Of a stretch of 64,000 nt of DNA, positions 24,152 to 37,698 are shown in pieces. A model generated the notes under the pieces. That model was given only the letters and a program-made list of their open reading frames with translations. It did not search any database and was not told the origin of the DNA. How positions within the stretch are numbered: the stretch's first letter is position 1; each line of letters opens with the position of its first letter. The position numbers were made by a program, and so were the translations under genes. Origin of the DNA: Circinella minor (Eukaryota > Mucoromycota > Mucoromycetes > Mucorales > Lichtheimiaceae); contig JAEPRB010000152.1 of NCBI GenBank assembly GCA_016758965.1, positions 35,445 through 99,444 on the forward strand, read 5' to 3'.

Positions 24152-25346
24152 AAAGTGAAATATTACTTTAGGTTAACTTGTTAATGATAATAATAATAAT
24201 AATGAGATGGTTTTACGTTTTTTTGCTTCTTTTATGTAGGCATGAGGATATCTTGTTAAATAATCAAAGTCCAAAGAAGCAAAATGAATCATCTAGTTTC
24301 AATTTTTTTTTATTTATATTGTACGTATATCCGTTCTTTTGATATAAATTGAAAAAGAAAAAAGAAGACTTTCCTTTTAATATATATATGAAAAAAAAAA
24401 AAAGATTTTAATGATTAGAAAAAATGAGTTTCTTTTTCTCTTTTGATATACAATTTCTTTCACAGTACTTTATTTATTTTCGTTTTGTATCCGTTTGTAT
24501 GTCAAAAGAAAATGGTATCTATAATTGTGTTGGGTAAAAAAAAGATTAGAGTGAAAGAGAGAGGAAAGAAAAGAAAAAAGGGGATTATTTTATATAAAAA
24601 GAAACTGTTCCGCTGACTTTTGGTCAGATGATTTACAACACAAGACATCCCATCCCCCTTAATCTACTAATTAATAATGTCTGTGTGTGGTTTATAAATG
24701 ACGTAATAACTTTTTTGAACAAAATAATGATAATCCGTTATTTTTAAAATATTTATGTTATTAATTTGTCACATTTAATTTAATTATAGCTTAATAGTAG
24801 TAGTAGTCTAGTCATTTAATTCATCACAAAATACACAAAGTAATCTATTGTTTTACGTACTTGGTAATAAAAAATAAATATCCTTTCATTTTTTATTCTT
24901 TAAAGTTATTATAACTATGTACTACAAGTGTAGTAAAATGAACTTATTCTAAATTGAATGAAATGATCAAATTAAAAGAAGTATTCTATTTGGTGGTTAA
25001 AGGTATTGCGGTAACTTAAAAAAAAAAAAAAACGCGTTTAGCAAGAGTGGCGAATTTTTTTTTTATAGACCACGCGACGTGTTATCTAGTTCTCTTTCTC
25101 TCTCTCTTTTTTTCCCTTACGTTCCTTTTTATCCCTTTTGTCTTCTTTTTTCTTTAAAAAACACTTTTTCTTTTTCTTTCTCTCTTTTTTATTTTTATTT
25201 TTATTTTTTACATTTCTATTCTTTTAACTCTTCTTTTTCTTTTTTTATAAATAGTCATTGTCCCTTAAGTTCATTCTTTTCTTTTTTATTTTGCATAACC
25301 TACGGTTCCCCCCCTTCCCCAATTGTTTCTTTTTTTTTTTTTTAAC
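23898..25346. other. Divergent intergenic region with long homopolymer tracts
   Basis: Separates the unrecognised minus-strand gene from the RING/TRAF gene. It contains poly-A at 24047-24066, poly-T at 24091-24104 and 24120-24147, and a C/T-rich block at 25082-25340 ending at the RING/TRAF start codon. No RNA gene or exon was found. Confidence 0.6.
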
Positions 25347-25923
25347 ATGGGAATTAAACGAACAGTACTCATTGATGAACCATTTCCTGATCTTTTTTGT
25401 GGTTTATGTCAAGGTTTGTTTTAATTAATTATTATTCTATTCTGCTTGAATTGTAAAAAAAAAAAAGAAAGATAATGAGGTTTTAATTATTATTATTATT
25501 ATTATTATTATTTTAGAGATCTTGGACGACCCAGTTCAAGTTCGTTGTCCTGAAGGTAAACAAAAGAAAAAAAAAATTTAATTGAAAAATAAAAAAAAAA
25601 TAAAAATAAAAACTCTTTAATAATAATAAACTATTATTATTATTCATTAGATCATATGTTTTGTAATAGTTGTATTGAAAATTATTTACAACAAAGTCGA
25701 ACGTGTCCACATTGTTTAACAGATCTTGACCCCTCTTTATTTCAACCATCCAAATTTGTTCAACGTCAAATTGGTAGATTACGTGTAAGATGTATATATC
25801 ATGAATCAGGATGTACTTGGCAAGGTATATTATCTGATACGCATCCAAATGAGGTAAAATTAATTTTTAAATGTAAAGAAGAAAGAAAGAGGAGATAGGA
25901 TAAACAATAAAAAATATGAATAA

Positions 25924-25958
<35 letters not shown>

Positions 25959-27644
25959 GATATATATTTATAGTGTAGCTTTGAATTAAGTGAATGTCCA
26001 AATACAAAACATGGATGTAAAGAAAGATTACGTCGAATGGATATACAACAACATAAATGTCCTTTTGAATTATTGACATGTCCTAATATGATGCCATTAT
26101 GTAAACCTTTTTTTCGTAAGGATAAAGAAATTCATGAACGATCATGTCGATCATACCCATGTCCATTTGCAATTCAAGGATGTACTTTTATTGGAACATT
26201 AATGGACGTAAATATACATTGTGATATGTACTGTGGAAAATTACATCAACGTATTAAAGAATTAGAAGTAGAATGTAATCGATTAAATAAATGTATCACA
26301 GAATGTAATGGTGGAAATTGTAAAGAATTAATTCAACAACATCAACATATTTCAACGAATACTACGAATACTACAACGACCCAATCTAATACGAATCCAA
26401 CAACACCATCAACTACTACTACTACTACAACATCAAAAAAGGATACTACAAAAGATGATGAAGATATGGGAGGGATTGATTTATTGGAACAAATGTTAAG
26501 TAACAATAATGATTATTTGTCATTGGGTTTATTAAATAATGATAATAACAATACTATAAATAATAAATCGTCTAACGAATCATCATCACAACAACAAGGA
26601 TCGAATACACCACAACATAATAAACAACAACCTTTAATTAATAGTTTATTAAGTGGAGGGGCAGGAGCAAATGATTTAATGGATATTAGTGATTCTTTAT
26701 TACCGTTACCATTTATGCCTTCTATTGACTCCAATAAACAACAACCATCAACTGCTGCTGCTGCTGCACCAAAACGATCATCTAATGGAAAAATTATTCG
26801 ATATAGTAAAAATACTCGATTAGCGCATAGTGCAATGCGCATTAAACGACAACAACAAAATCGATATTATTATTTCTCTGATATGAATCCATTTGAATCC
26901 CTTTTAGAGGATTTAGATGTTGCTATTAAACCTGATTTTCAATATCTTCAACAATCAACATCACAACCATCACAAGAAGAAGATGTATCTACACCCATGT
27001 CACAAACTGTAGCAACACCTGCATCTATTATTTCTGCATCAAGTCAACAAGATGATATTTCTAATATGATGGCTCAACATACACTTTCATCACCTCAAAA
27101 TAATCCATTTTCATTTAATAATTTAGATGATGTACAAAAATATTTATCAGATATGACATCATCTCAACAACAACCTCATTCTACTTTGACAACAGAAGAT
27201 AATACTGTAACGTCACCAGCATATACCACACCTCCTACTACTGCTAATACTAATACTACGAATACTATGAATAGTAGTTCTATTACCAATCCATCATCTT
27301 CAATTGCTACACCAGTTCAAAGTAGTCCATTAAGAAATAGTAATAGTAATAAAACAAATAAATCAAGAAACAAAGGAGATACCAAGGATAATAATAAAAA
27401 GACTAAAAAGTCTACCATGATAGATGTTCGATCACCACCACAACAACAACAACAACAACAACAACCTTCATCCCCTAATAATATTAACAGTAATAATGCA
27501 TCATCACCTACACCATCAGATACTCCCAAGAAAAGACCCATGTTTGTTTTAGCATCAAGTTATTTAAGTAACTATGGAAACAATAATAAACAACAACAAC
27601 AACAACAACAAGCATCAACATCATCTTCCTCATCATCATCATAA
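25347..27644 (+). CDS. RING-finger and TRAF-type zinc-finger protein
   Basis: Probable E3 ubiquitin ligase. Exons 25347-25413, 25517-25555, 25651-25853 and 25974-27644 sum to 1980 nt (659 aa). A RING lies at about residues 15-60: FCGLCQEILDDPVQVRCPE, DHMFCNSCIENYL, RTCPHCL, with the C-x2-C ... C-x-H-x2-C-x2-C ... C-x2-C spacing intact. Next come TRAF-type zinc fingers (about 85-200): VRCIYHESGCTWQG, CSFELSECPNTKHGC, HKCPFELLTCPN and YPCPFAIQGCTF, each with Cys/His pairs, then a short coiled segment (LHQRIKELEVECNRLNKCI). The last 430 residues are low in complexity (Thr, Asn, Gln, Ser runs) without a recognisable MATH domain, so this is not a canonical metazoan TRAF. Three small 5' introns split the RING. 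Confidence 0.9.
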
Positions 27645-27822
27645 AAAAAAACAAAAAATATATAACACTCATATTGTATATATATATGCATTCATTTTTA
27701 ATAATAATAACATTAATAATACTATTATACAAGAAAAAAAAACCCCTCATAATAATATTAAAAGAAAAAAAAATCTTTTTTCTAACTTATTTATTATTTA
27801 TATACATTTTTTTTTTGTTTCT

Positions 27823-29015
27823 CTATGCAAACATGAATACATTCTTTTGTGCAGTACACATTTTTTGTGCTCTTTCTGTTCCAACAATTCTTTCTAATTT
27901 CAAATGATCATATCGAGAAAATAAAGCTGTACATGAAAAAGTGGCTTCTTCTGCTGCACTCGCTTCATTAAATTTTAGTCCCAAAAAGTTAACAATTTCA
28001 TTATAAAATTGTGGATGATCTGGTAACCCATAAAATACAACATGGAAAGTACCACGAATATTCAATCTTCGGAAGAAATGAACACGTTCTGTATAAAGTA
28101 AAAAGCTAGTACGACCATGGAAAAATTGACCTCTTGCACGAGTAATACCTTTGGGAGTTGTATATCTGTTTTTTTTTTTTATAAATTAATTTTAGTTTTC
28201 TTTCTTTTCTCTTCCTAAAAAAATCAAAAAGTAGTTTTCAACTTACTCAGATAAAGGTTCATAAGAATACATATTATCTTCAAAATAATTACGAATACGA
28301 ACAAAATCAAAATAAGATGGAATGAAAATGAGGGTATGAGATTGCATAATAGCTGATTTACGTAATCCAGGTAGTGTCTATGGAATAATAATTAAAAGTT
28401 AGATATCCCTTTCCAACCTTTTCTTTAATTTTATAGTATCCATTACCTTTTCAATAAAATATTTGAATCGTGTATCATCCATTGCTGCTAATGATGTCGT
28501 ATCCACACGAGTAAAAGTCTAATAATCATCATAATTAGTAACATAATTTTTTTTTTTTTTTAAAAAAAAAAGAATATATAGATTTTCATTATCTTACCTG
28601 TTGTACTTGAGGAATAACATCAAGAATAGTACCATCTTCTGTCTTTTGTTTAATTTTAAGTTTACCAGCAACATTTTTAAAATACTTATTGAAAATTGCA
28701 TTAAATTCAGGTGTCAAAAATTCAGTAAATACTAATGTTTGACGTAAATATTGAGCTCTATAGATATCAAAAAAAAAAAAAATAGTGTTTATTTTATTCA
28801 AGGTGAGAGATCATTTGTCATTTTACAACAGATTATAATAATAAAACTTACTTTTTATCAAGATACCAATTTTTAATTCTTGAAATATCACAACCATGAG
28901 TATCAAGAGGAATTCGATTCATATATTGAAGTATATGCTATATATATATATATATATATCCAATTTACTTATTAACTTCTCTTTCTATATAGGTTCTCTC
29001 TATTTTATTATTATT

Positions 29016-29046
<31 letters not shown>

Positions 29047-31364
29047 TCAACATGTTCCCAATTTTGCATTAAAAAGTTATTTGCTTGATCAAAAATAACA
29101 AGTTCAATAGAAGATAAGAAATCAAAATCTTGTTTTTTATCACTATTAAAAAAAAAAAAAGAAGATGTTATTCTTATTGGGATCTACATTCTATTTCATA
29201 AAACTAAAGAACTTAAAAACCATTTTTTTTTTTTACCCTTCTGTTCCAATCATCATACGTAAACCTAAAGGTGAAGCAATAATCATATCTGCAGCATAAT
29301 AATCACTATAAAACTTCATACTTTTTCTTGTAAATTTAATAGCCAAACGGAAATGATCATCAATATTTCCCTTAAAAGTTGCAAGAAAATCAGCAGGTTT
29401 GGTATCATCCACACTTTCTTGTTCTCGTAATCGATATTCATCATAAAATCGTTTTTTATTTTCTTGTTGTTCACTACCCGAAAGTTTAATCATCATATCA
29501 ACAATTTCAACAGCAGAGTTTCTGAATGGAACAACAATTAATACTTTAGGTCGAGTAAAACCTTGATCACGAATATCACTATTAAAAAAAAATATAATTA
29601 GTTTTTTTTTTTTTTTTTAGTTTATCCCGTACAATGATCAATATCATTTACAAGAATTTATAAATATATATACCCAATATCAACATTATCAGCTTGTGCC
29701 TTTGTAATTTTATTAGTATTTCTCATAATACGATCACGATTTCTAACATAGATAGAAAGAATAAAAAGTTAGAAAAAAAAATCATTATCAAATTTATACA
29801 AATATATAAATTCAAACTTACTTGTGAATATGATTTAATGCGTGTAAAACATATGTATTTCTAATTTCAGTTGCATTATCCAAGTTACGATTACAATATA
29901 AAACATCACGATATTCATTCAATTGTTGAAATAAACGGTCTTGTAATGGAGTGAATATTTGAGATTCTAAATATAATATATCATTTTTTTATAAGTTTCC
30001 ATAGAAATGAAAATCATATATCCTAGTTACATCATAGCTTTTTTTTCGCCCAAGGGGGGTACTTACCATCTTCCGAATTCAATTGTTCCTTATTTGCCTT
30101 TTTCCAAAGCTTAGAAAGACGACCTCTTACTTTAGCTTTCACTAAATCAGTTACTGGTTTTGATTCTTTGACAGACTTATCAGGGGATAGGGTATAGCTA
30201 ACTACATCCTTTAAAACATTATCATCAAAAGTTTCAGGTTTCCATTTTCGTTCTTCAACAAGTGAAATTTTTTCATCAAAATCTTTAGGTTGTTCATCTG
30301 CGAAATGACGTGCATATGGATCCTCTATTTTTTTTTTTTTTAAAAAAAAAAGTAATCATATTAATTTGGTGTTTTGAATTAAAAAAAAACAAAAAAAACA
30401 ATCTTTATATTAATCATCCAAAAATAAATAAAATTATTTCTTCTTTTTACCATCATTTTCTTCATCATCACTGGATTCATCTCCAATCGTAACTTGATCT
30501 TGTTTTTCTTCTTTGTCAATAAGACCTTGTCCATCATCTAAATAAAATTTGATAAGTGATTCCCGCTTTTTTTTTTTTTTTGGCACTAGATTTGTAACTC
30601 AAAAATCCGAATTGTTTACTACCTTCTTCTTCTTCTTCCATAGATTCTTCATCTTCATCCTCTTCGGCATCGTTATCATCATCATCATCATCATCATCAT
30701 TTAAAGTCATATCATTTTCATCATCATCATCATCTTCTTCCTCATCTTCAATTCCTTCTTGTTCACGTTTAATTCTAGCATAAAATGTTTGATTTTTGGA
30801 TGTCTTTTGTAATGATCCAACTAATTGGGAATAAGCAGATGGTTTTTGCCAATTTTCTTCTTCTTCATCATCGTCAACACTTTGATCATCTTCACTTTCA
30901 AATCGAACTTTATCCTCTTCCATTTGTCGATCTAAATCTTCTTCATAAACAACTCGTCGTGGTCGCCTATATTAAAAAAATAAAAAGTATATTTAGTTAC
31001 CAACCTAAATTACAAAAAATGTATATATACCTTACCCATTCACCACCACCACCACCATCACCACAAAAAAAAAAAAAAAAAAAAAAGACGTCAAAAATTA
31101 TTTTTACTTTAAACTAGGTTCTCCTTCTTCACCACTTGGATTCTCATTATCTTCTTCATCATCATCTTGAAAATCTTGTGGAATTAAAGATCCATATTCT
31201 TTAAGATCGTTTCTTTGTTTTCGAGACAAACTACCATATTTGATAGGTTCATTTTTACGTTTTGAACCTGATTTCGAAGAAGCAAGACCAGACACATGTT
31301 GACTTGGTTCACGATTCTTTTTATGTGCAAAACTTTTACTAACAGCCGATCGTCCTTTTACCAT
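27823..31364 (-). CDS. UTP25: UTP25/DEF (DIEXF) nucleolar rRNA-processing protein
   Basis: Nucleolar SSU-processome factor needed for early 18S rRNA cleavage; a helicase-like fold without helicase activity. About 13 exons run from 31364 ([19 protein letters not shown]) to the stop at 27823. The N-terminal 190 residues are acidic (Asp/Glu runs), then [149 protein letters not shown], and a C-terminal [20 protein letters not shown] ... [16 protein letters not shown]. This is the family order. VIFDQA replaces the DEAD box, as expected for a degenerate helicase. Introns carry long poly-A/T tracts. Confidence 0.93.
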
Positions 31365-31830
31365 TCTGTATATGTTATGTTATGTTATGTATGTGTCACT
31401 CGATGACTTTTGATTATTTATTTATTTATAAAAAAAAATAAAATAAAAAAATAATCTCGCGATCGATCAAAATAAAATAATAAAGAGGGTTTTATTTTTT
31501 TTAAAAAAATTATTCTTTGAAAATTTCTTTGCGCCAATAATATTTTTTTAGGTTTGCTTTAAAAAAATGTTGTCAAAGTTGAAGTCAAAAAATTTATACT
31601 TTTTTGTTTTGGGAATACGTAGTGTTCAATAAAAAATTATAATACACCTCTTCCTCCCCCCCCCCTTTTTTTTGTTTCTTGTTCTTTTTTTTTATATATG
31701 TGTAATGTGGTTATAATGACTTGATATCCTATTTAAAAAAAAATTATTATTACGTTTATTGATTAATGATTTAGTATATATATATATATATTCAATGTAA
31801 AATGGGAATGTATAATATAAGATAATAATG

Positions 31831-32751
31831 TTATGGTGATAATGGTACAATAGAGAGGGATGGGGATGGAGATGAAAAAGTAGAAAAGGAAGAAGAAGAA
31901 GAAGGGAGTGTTTCAATGGTAACCCTAGTGGTATGTCGAGGTATTGAAGGTAATGGTCTCAAAGCAATAGGTGTCACGGATGGAACAATAGATACTCTAT
32001 TTGCCCATTCATTTACATCCATATTTACAGTATGAAACCCATTTTTTATTTTTCTTTGTTTTGATAAAGGTTTTTCTATTCGATGGTGTCGTTTTTTTGA
32101 CGATAGAATAGGTTTTTTATAAGACATTATTGAATTTGATCTCATTGTAACTTGTTTCTTAATAGATGGTTTTGCACTTGTAATCATAAAACCTTTATTA
32201 AAACATATCAAAGAAGAAATTTAGTAACACATTCTTTTTTCCCCCTTCCTTCCCCTTCATCACCTTATTTTTTTTTCTCAAAATACATATTATAAAATTC
32301 CTTTATTTTTACCTTTTGTAGCTCCTGTTACAATCATACAATTATCATCACTATCATTATCATCTTCTTTTAAAAAATCTACGGATTCTGTTGATACGAA
32401 TCCTTCTATCTCTTCTTCTCCCTTTTTAACCTTATGTAGAGATCCTGTTTGTGCTTCTTCTAATTCACGATGGTGAATCATTTTTTTCAATACCAAAAGA
32501 TTTTCAAGTACTTGATGTTTCCACCATTCACCATGGTCAGGGTGATGTTGTAATACTGAAATATGTTTTTGCATGGAAGAATAAAGACAATGTTGTATTT
32601 TATAATCAATATAAACACATACATCATGAACAGTCATTGGAAATAATGGTCGTTCATCTTCAAGACGTTCAGGATAATGACATATTATAAAACGATGGTA
32701 GCCAACGATAGAATAACGTAAACGTGATTCCAAAGTTTTTATACCGTGCAT
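31831..32751 (-). CDS. Paralogue A of an unrecognised two-exon gene family (266 aa)
   Basis: Exons 32313-32751 and 31831-32192 give 801 nt (266 aa). The N-terminal 90 residues form the conserved part: YSIVGYHRFIICHYPERLED, RPLFPMTVHDVCVYIDYKI, and YSSMQKHISVLQHHPDHGEW. After an acidic linker, the intron falls in phase 1 inside ...TGATKG, followed by FMITSAKPSIKK and a basic Ser/Pro-rich tail. The gene at 44830-45719 matches this block by block and has the intron at the same place. The function is not recognised; the aromatic, helical N-terminus with a basic tail would fit a nucleic-acid-binding protein, but that is only a guess. Confidence 0.75.
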
Positions 32752-33167
32752 GAAAACAATTTCCTTGTTATTATTGTTATGAAGGTAATCGCGTTCGTGT
32801 CGTGTCTCTCTCTCTCTCTTTTTTTCTTTTTTTTTTTAATTAAAAAAGGTGAATAGCCCCTACCGTCGCCTAATAAAATAAATAAAAAAAAAGTCAGAAA
32901 TAATAAACATATATGCAAATAACTAAAGTATTTATGGTAACACAAAAGTTTGAAAACAATAAGTTGAAAGGTTATATGAATAAATGTGTTACCAAGAAAC
33001 AATGACAGATTTTTCTATTAAAAGAACATCCAAATATGTCCATGGTAACTATATAATTTTTTTTTTACTACGTTGGATGGATACATATATATAATATATC
33101 ATATATATTAAGCTCTTTATTATTTACAATAAAAATAAAAATAAAATAAAAGATGAGAGTTGTCATT
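32752..33167. other. Intergenic between paralogue A and GPI8
   Basis: A CTCTCT-rich leader (32800-32825) precedes paralogue A. The remainder is AT-rich 3' flank of GPI8, with TATA runs near 33085-33110. No gene was found. Confidence 0.5.
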
Positions 33168-34838
33168 TTAAGCACTCATACTAGAAGTAATAATAAATCC
33201 AAAAGCAACAGTTGCAATGAATCCAAATAAAGCTGTTAAAGATAATGATTGTATCCAATGAATAAATGATTTTTCTTCACGTTTAACATTAAAAGCACGG
33301 AATTGTTGTTTTTGTTCTGATTGAATTGTTTCTTTTTCAACAAGTTCTTCTTCAAGATGTAAAGTAGATGCATTTCTTTCTTCTTCAATAATATTTTGCT
33401 ATATATTTATATATATATATATATATATGGGTCAATTTTTATTTATTTAATTTCAATATACATATATATATTTATATAAACTTACATTCATCTCATTATT
33501 ATCATCATCATCAGCGCCAATAAGTGGATAACGTTCTCTAGTTAACTCTATACTTTGTACGTTACCAAAAAAGTCGGTTACTTTTACTTGATCCAATGGA
33601 CGTTTAAATAAATCAGATCGAATACCAGGATGGGAAGCAATTTTAGCAGGATCATATGAATCAAACTATTTAAATTATGAATTATTAAATAAAACCCTAA
33701 AAATAATAAATAAATATTAAACCATTTTTACCAATTCTTTTAAAGTTTTATCACTTGTCATATCAATTTTTTCAAGGAAATCCAAATTATAATAAGTATA
33801 TCCATCAATAACAGCTACACCTAAATCATGATCCGTGTGATGCTTAAAAAAAAAAGAAAAAAGATATTGAGTTATGAATTAAAAAAGAAATTAAATTGTG
33901 TATTTAGAATTTAATTTACCGAATAAGAACTTTCACCTAATTTACTACTTCCAGTAGCTAAAATATTGGGAGAATAAATTTTACTATACATTGTATTTGC
34001 TTGACATGTATCAATCATGAATAACATTTCATTATATCTAATGAGAGGGGGGGGGGTTTAGTATATAATGAAAACAACTACATAGATATATATATTTGTT
34101 ACCTCTTTTTTTCCCACATTTGTTCAAAAGAATCAGCAAGATCATAAGCACTAATTTCTTCAGCATCTTGAAACTTTAAAAATTCATCACCACCATGACC
34201 TGTCATATAAATAAGAACATTGGATCGATCATCTGATAAAAGTCGTTTGGATCGTGGGGTATCTGGTGAAACACGTCCTAATTTTTATATGGATATTGAT
34301 TAATAATCCCTTCTCTCTCTAGTGTAAATTTATTTTATTATTCTTACCAGTAAGCATTCGAATAAAGTTTTCAACAGTGACTTCATATCCACGATAATCA
34401 ACTTCTACATTATCACCATAAAGATCTAAAATACGTGCTGCATTATTATATACAGTAGCTGGATATTTATTACGTGGGTTACATGAAACATCGTCTGCTA
34501 ACATAAGAATAATATTCGAGTCGGGAATACCCAAACGTTTGACTGTACGATACATGGAAAGTGTATTGGCTACATGACGATAATTAAACCAGAATCGTGA
34601 AGTACATACCTAATTTTTAAATATTTTATTATTAAAAAAAATGTAGAATAAGATTATATTTATCAAAATGTAAGATTATATATATATATATATATTACCA
34701 AGACAGCCCAATTGTTAGTATGACCACTTTGACTAAAAAATCCTTCAATTTGTTCCTCTTTAGAAGGAGAAAATCCATTCACATAAAATGTAAATAATAC
34801 ACTCCATGCAATTAAAGTATAAAAAAAGGATTTTAACA
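33168..34838 (-). CDS. GPI8: GPI-anchor transamidase catalytic subunit GPI8/PIG-K
   Basis: C13-family cysteine protease of the ER that cleaves the C-terminal signal of GPI-proteins and attaches the glycolipid. Exons start at 34838 and include 34699-34838, 34348-34609, 34103-34277, 33920-34037, 33732 (or 33724)-33842 and further 3' exons to 33168. The N-terminus [20 protein letters not shown] is a signal peptide. Then follow [52 protein letters not shown] with the catalytic His in YMTGHGG, and [14 protein letters not shown] with the catalytic Cys. The C-terminal [20 protein letters not shown] is the single membrane helix. All catalytic residues are present. The start is divergent from NELF-B with about 200 bp between start codons. 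Confidence 0.95.
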
Positions 34839-35041
34839 TGGAGTTATAGGGATTGAAAGGTTGGAAAAAAAAAAAGAAGGGAATGGAGAGTTTTAGGTAT
34901 TATGTTAAGCGGGAACGAAAAAAAAAACCCCCCAATTTAATTAGTTTGTTGCACCCGAAAGTTTGCTGCGTACCTTTTTTCTTTTCTTTCCCTTTTATTA
35001 CACCCCCCCCAAAAAAAAACACGTTCAAAAAAAAAAAAATA

Positions 35042-37275
35042 ATGAGTGAATTACTTGGAACAGCAGCAGCTGATCAAATTAGAGATCGTTTTACACAATC
35101 AAGTAGCCCAGAAGAAGCTATTCGTAATATTCAACGTGATTATGGACTTGATATGTTACCTGGTATGGATGCCATTTATATGTTACTCGATCTTTCTGGT
35201 TGTAAACGCGCAGAATTACATAGTGCATGTCTCGATGCTCTAAATCAAGCAGCTGTTGCACGTATTCAAAGTCCAGAATTTGGAGTACAAGAGTAAGTTA
35301 TTAATTAATTAATTAATTAATTCAATTGATTCTTAAAAAAAAAAAAAGAGGTGGGGACTCAGACCCTTTCAAAAGAAACAAAAAGAAACAAAAACTGAAT
35401 CGTTTCAAAAATTTTAGGTTTGAACAAGTATTTCGTCGTTCACTATCTTATATTTCTATTCCAGAACTTCAATCTATTCCAATGACTTTATTAAAAAAGT
35501 TTGCTTCTCATATCGATCAAGATGTTTTAGATACATTAAAACAAAATTTAGAAGTATTTGAAGTAAGTATATATAATTTAAGAAAATTATTATTAGAAGG
35601 GAGAGAGAATTAAGGTTATTTTTTTTTATAGCAATGTCCAGTGAATGTAAAACAACATATTTGGAAACAAGATGAATCATTCTTTCAAGAACAAATTTTA
35701 CAAATGCTTAATATGTATCATTATGATGATGATTTACAAGAAATAGCAATGAATTTACGTCCAGATAGTTATCAAGATGTTTTATCTACAAGGTAATATA
35801 ATTTTACTTTTATTTGAAAAGAAATAGTAAACTAATTTTTTAATTTAAAAATAGACGCACACATCCAATTGTTATTAAACTTATGGAAATTATTAATGGA
35901 GATCCAAAACTTTATTCAATGGTTTTGGAAACAATTCGTATTGTATTTCAATCTTCACCATTTCCTAGTTTATGTTCAATTCGTGTTGATTTATTAATGA
36001 ATTATCATGAAAAAGATAATACAGATGTAAGTTTTAATTTTATATTAAGAGGACAAGTTATATATATATATATGTATATTAAATCATTTATTTATTTCAA
36101 GATAATTACTATGGATGAATGTCATCGACTTATTTGGTCATTGGATACTTGTGTACGTACACAAAATATGGATGATGCTATTATTGAAAAAATCAAAGAA
36201 TGTTTTGATGATGTTACAAATGGTACTCCTCTTTATACGTAAGTTTACATTATAATTATCTTTGTTTATATATATATATATATGAAAGGAAAACTCATAG
36301 ACATAAATATATATAAATTAGTGATTTTGCTATTGTATTGATGGATCCTGTTATTTCCAACTTTTTATCTGGTTGTATCATGCGATGGCTTCGAAATAAT
36401 GTTCATGATGATGCACCCGAAAATTTAGAACAATTAATCAATTACAGTTCAAAATTACTTAATTTGGCAGAGCATGCACCTTTTGCTGCACGTACAGAAA
36501 AAAAGATTCCAAGAGTGGATAAAGATTTAAAAGAATATTGGAAATCATTATGTAAACTCATGTTATTGGAAAACAAAAGTAAAGCCACGATTAAACCAGT
36601 GGATTCAGAAACACAATCTATTATGTTGGCAAAAAGTGATATTGCACGTAAAGTATTTTCTGAATATGTCATTGATCGAACCATGGAAGGTGATATTGTA
36701 TCTCTTCAACGTTTATTACCTTTTATTGTTGACACATTACCCAATCCAACAACATCATCATCATCAACAACAACAAATGATAACAGTAATAATGCTGCAT
36801 ACGAATATACCTACGAAAGTTTTATTTATACATTTATCAATATTATAATGAAGAAATGGTTGGTGGAATGTGTTATGGATGATAAATGGAAATCAACTAT
36901 ATTCAATAACTTTTTAATACATGTGGCTCATTGGAATACTAGAGTACATAAACAAGTAGTGATACTCTTGATGAAATATTTTGTTGGTGGTGTAAAACAT
37001 CAACGTTTATTAGGTGAAAAAATTGGATTAATTGCTGAATGGGCTGATCGTCTTTGTCAACAAGGATGTAAAGATGAAAAGGTAAAAAAAAAAAAAAGAA
37101 TAATGATATATAAATGAAACTTGATAACTAACATTTATTTTATTTATTTTTTAGTATATTCATGAATTACATGAAGTTTATCAAAGACTTTTAACATTAT
37201 CTGAATCAACTTTTGATGGTCAATTTAGAATTGCTCCACCTTCTGTTTTAACTTTTCTTGAAAATTATTCATAAC
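35042..37275 (+). CDS. Negative elongation factor B (NELF-B/COBRA1) homologue
   Basis: NELF-B is a helical-repeat subunit of the complex that, with DSIF, stabilises promoter-proximal paused RNA polymerase II in animals. Exons 35042-35292, 35418-35562, 35632-35792, 35855-36026, 36100-36238, 36322-37081 and 37155-37275 join in phase to give about 580 aa, matching the human length. Colinear matches to human NELFB include AIRNIQRDYGLDMLPGMDA-, FLDLHG-like LLDLSGCKRAELHSACLDAL, QCPVNVKQHIWKQDESFFQE, KLYSMVLETIRIVFQSSPF, SIRVDLLMNYHEKD, ITMDECHRLIWSLDTCVRTQ and DPVISNFLSGCIMRWL. One Ser/Thr/Asn insertion lies near residue 420. Its presence in a fungus is notable because NELF is not known in yeasts. 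It is divergent from GPI8. Confidence 0.85.
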
Positions 37276-37698
37276 AACATCTCTCTATAAACAATAATTT
37301 GTAAATAAATAAATAAAAATAAAAATCCCCAACCCCCCACCCCCATAATTGTATATAAGACTTAAGTATTTGATATTAAAAATGTTCTCTACTCTATTGT
37401 AATTTATGCATTAGAATTGAGAGGTGAATTCATAATCATTGTACTACATATTTCATAGGTTGAGAAATGATAACTTTATTTCTTATCATTCTACAAAAAT
37501 ATATTATATTCTTTTTTTTTTTTTTTAGTTAAAAAATAAACATATATAGGCGATAATCTTTACAGTGTGGTTGTTGTTGTTGTTATTTGTTATGATTACT
37601 TTTTCCAACTCTTTCCTATTTTCTTATATTTGTTTTGGGCACTTGCTGTTATTTTATACATTAAAAAATTCCTATTATTATTATTTTTTTACTCTCCT
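37276..37698. other. Convergent intergenic region
   Basis: Shared 3' flank of NELF-B and the LENG8/THP3-like gene: AT-rich, with CCCCAACCCCCCACCCCC at about 37326-37343 and poly-T at 37512-37525. No gene was seen. Confidence 0.6.
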
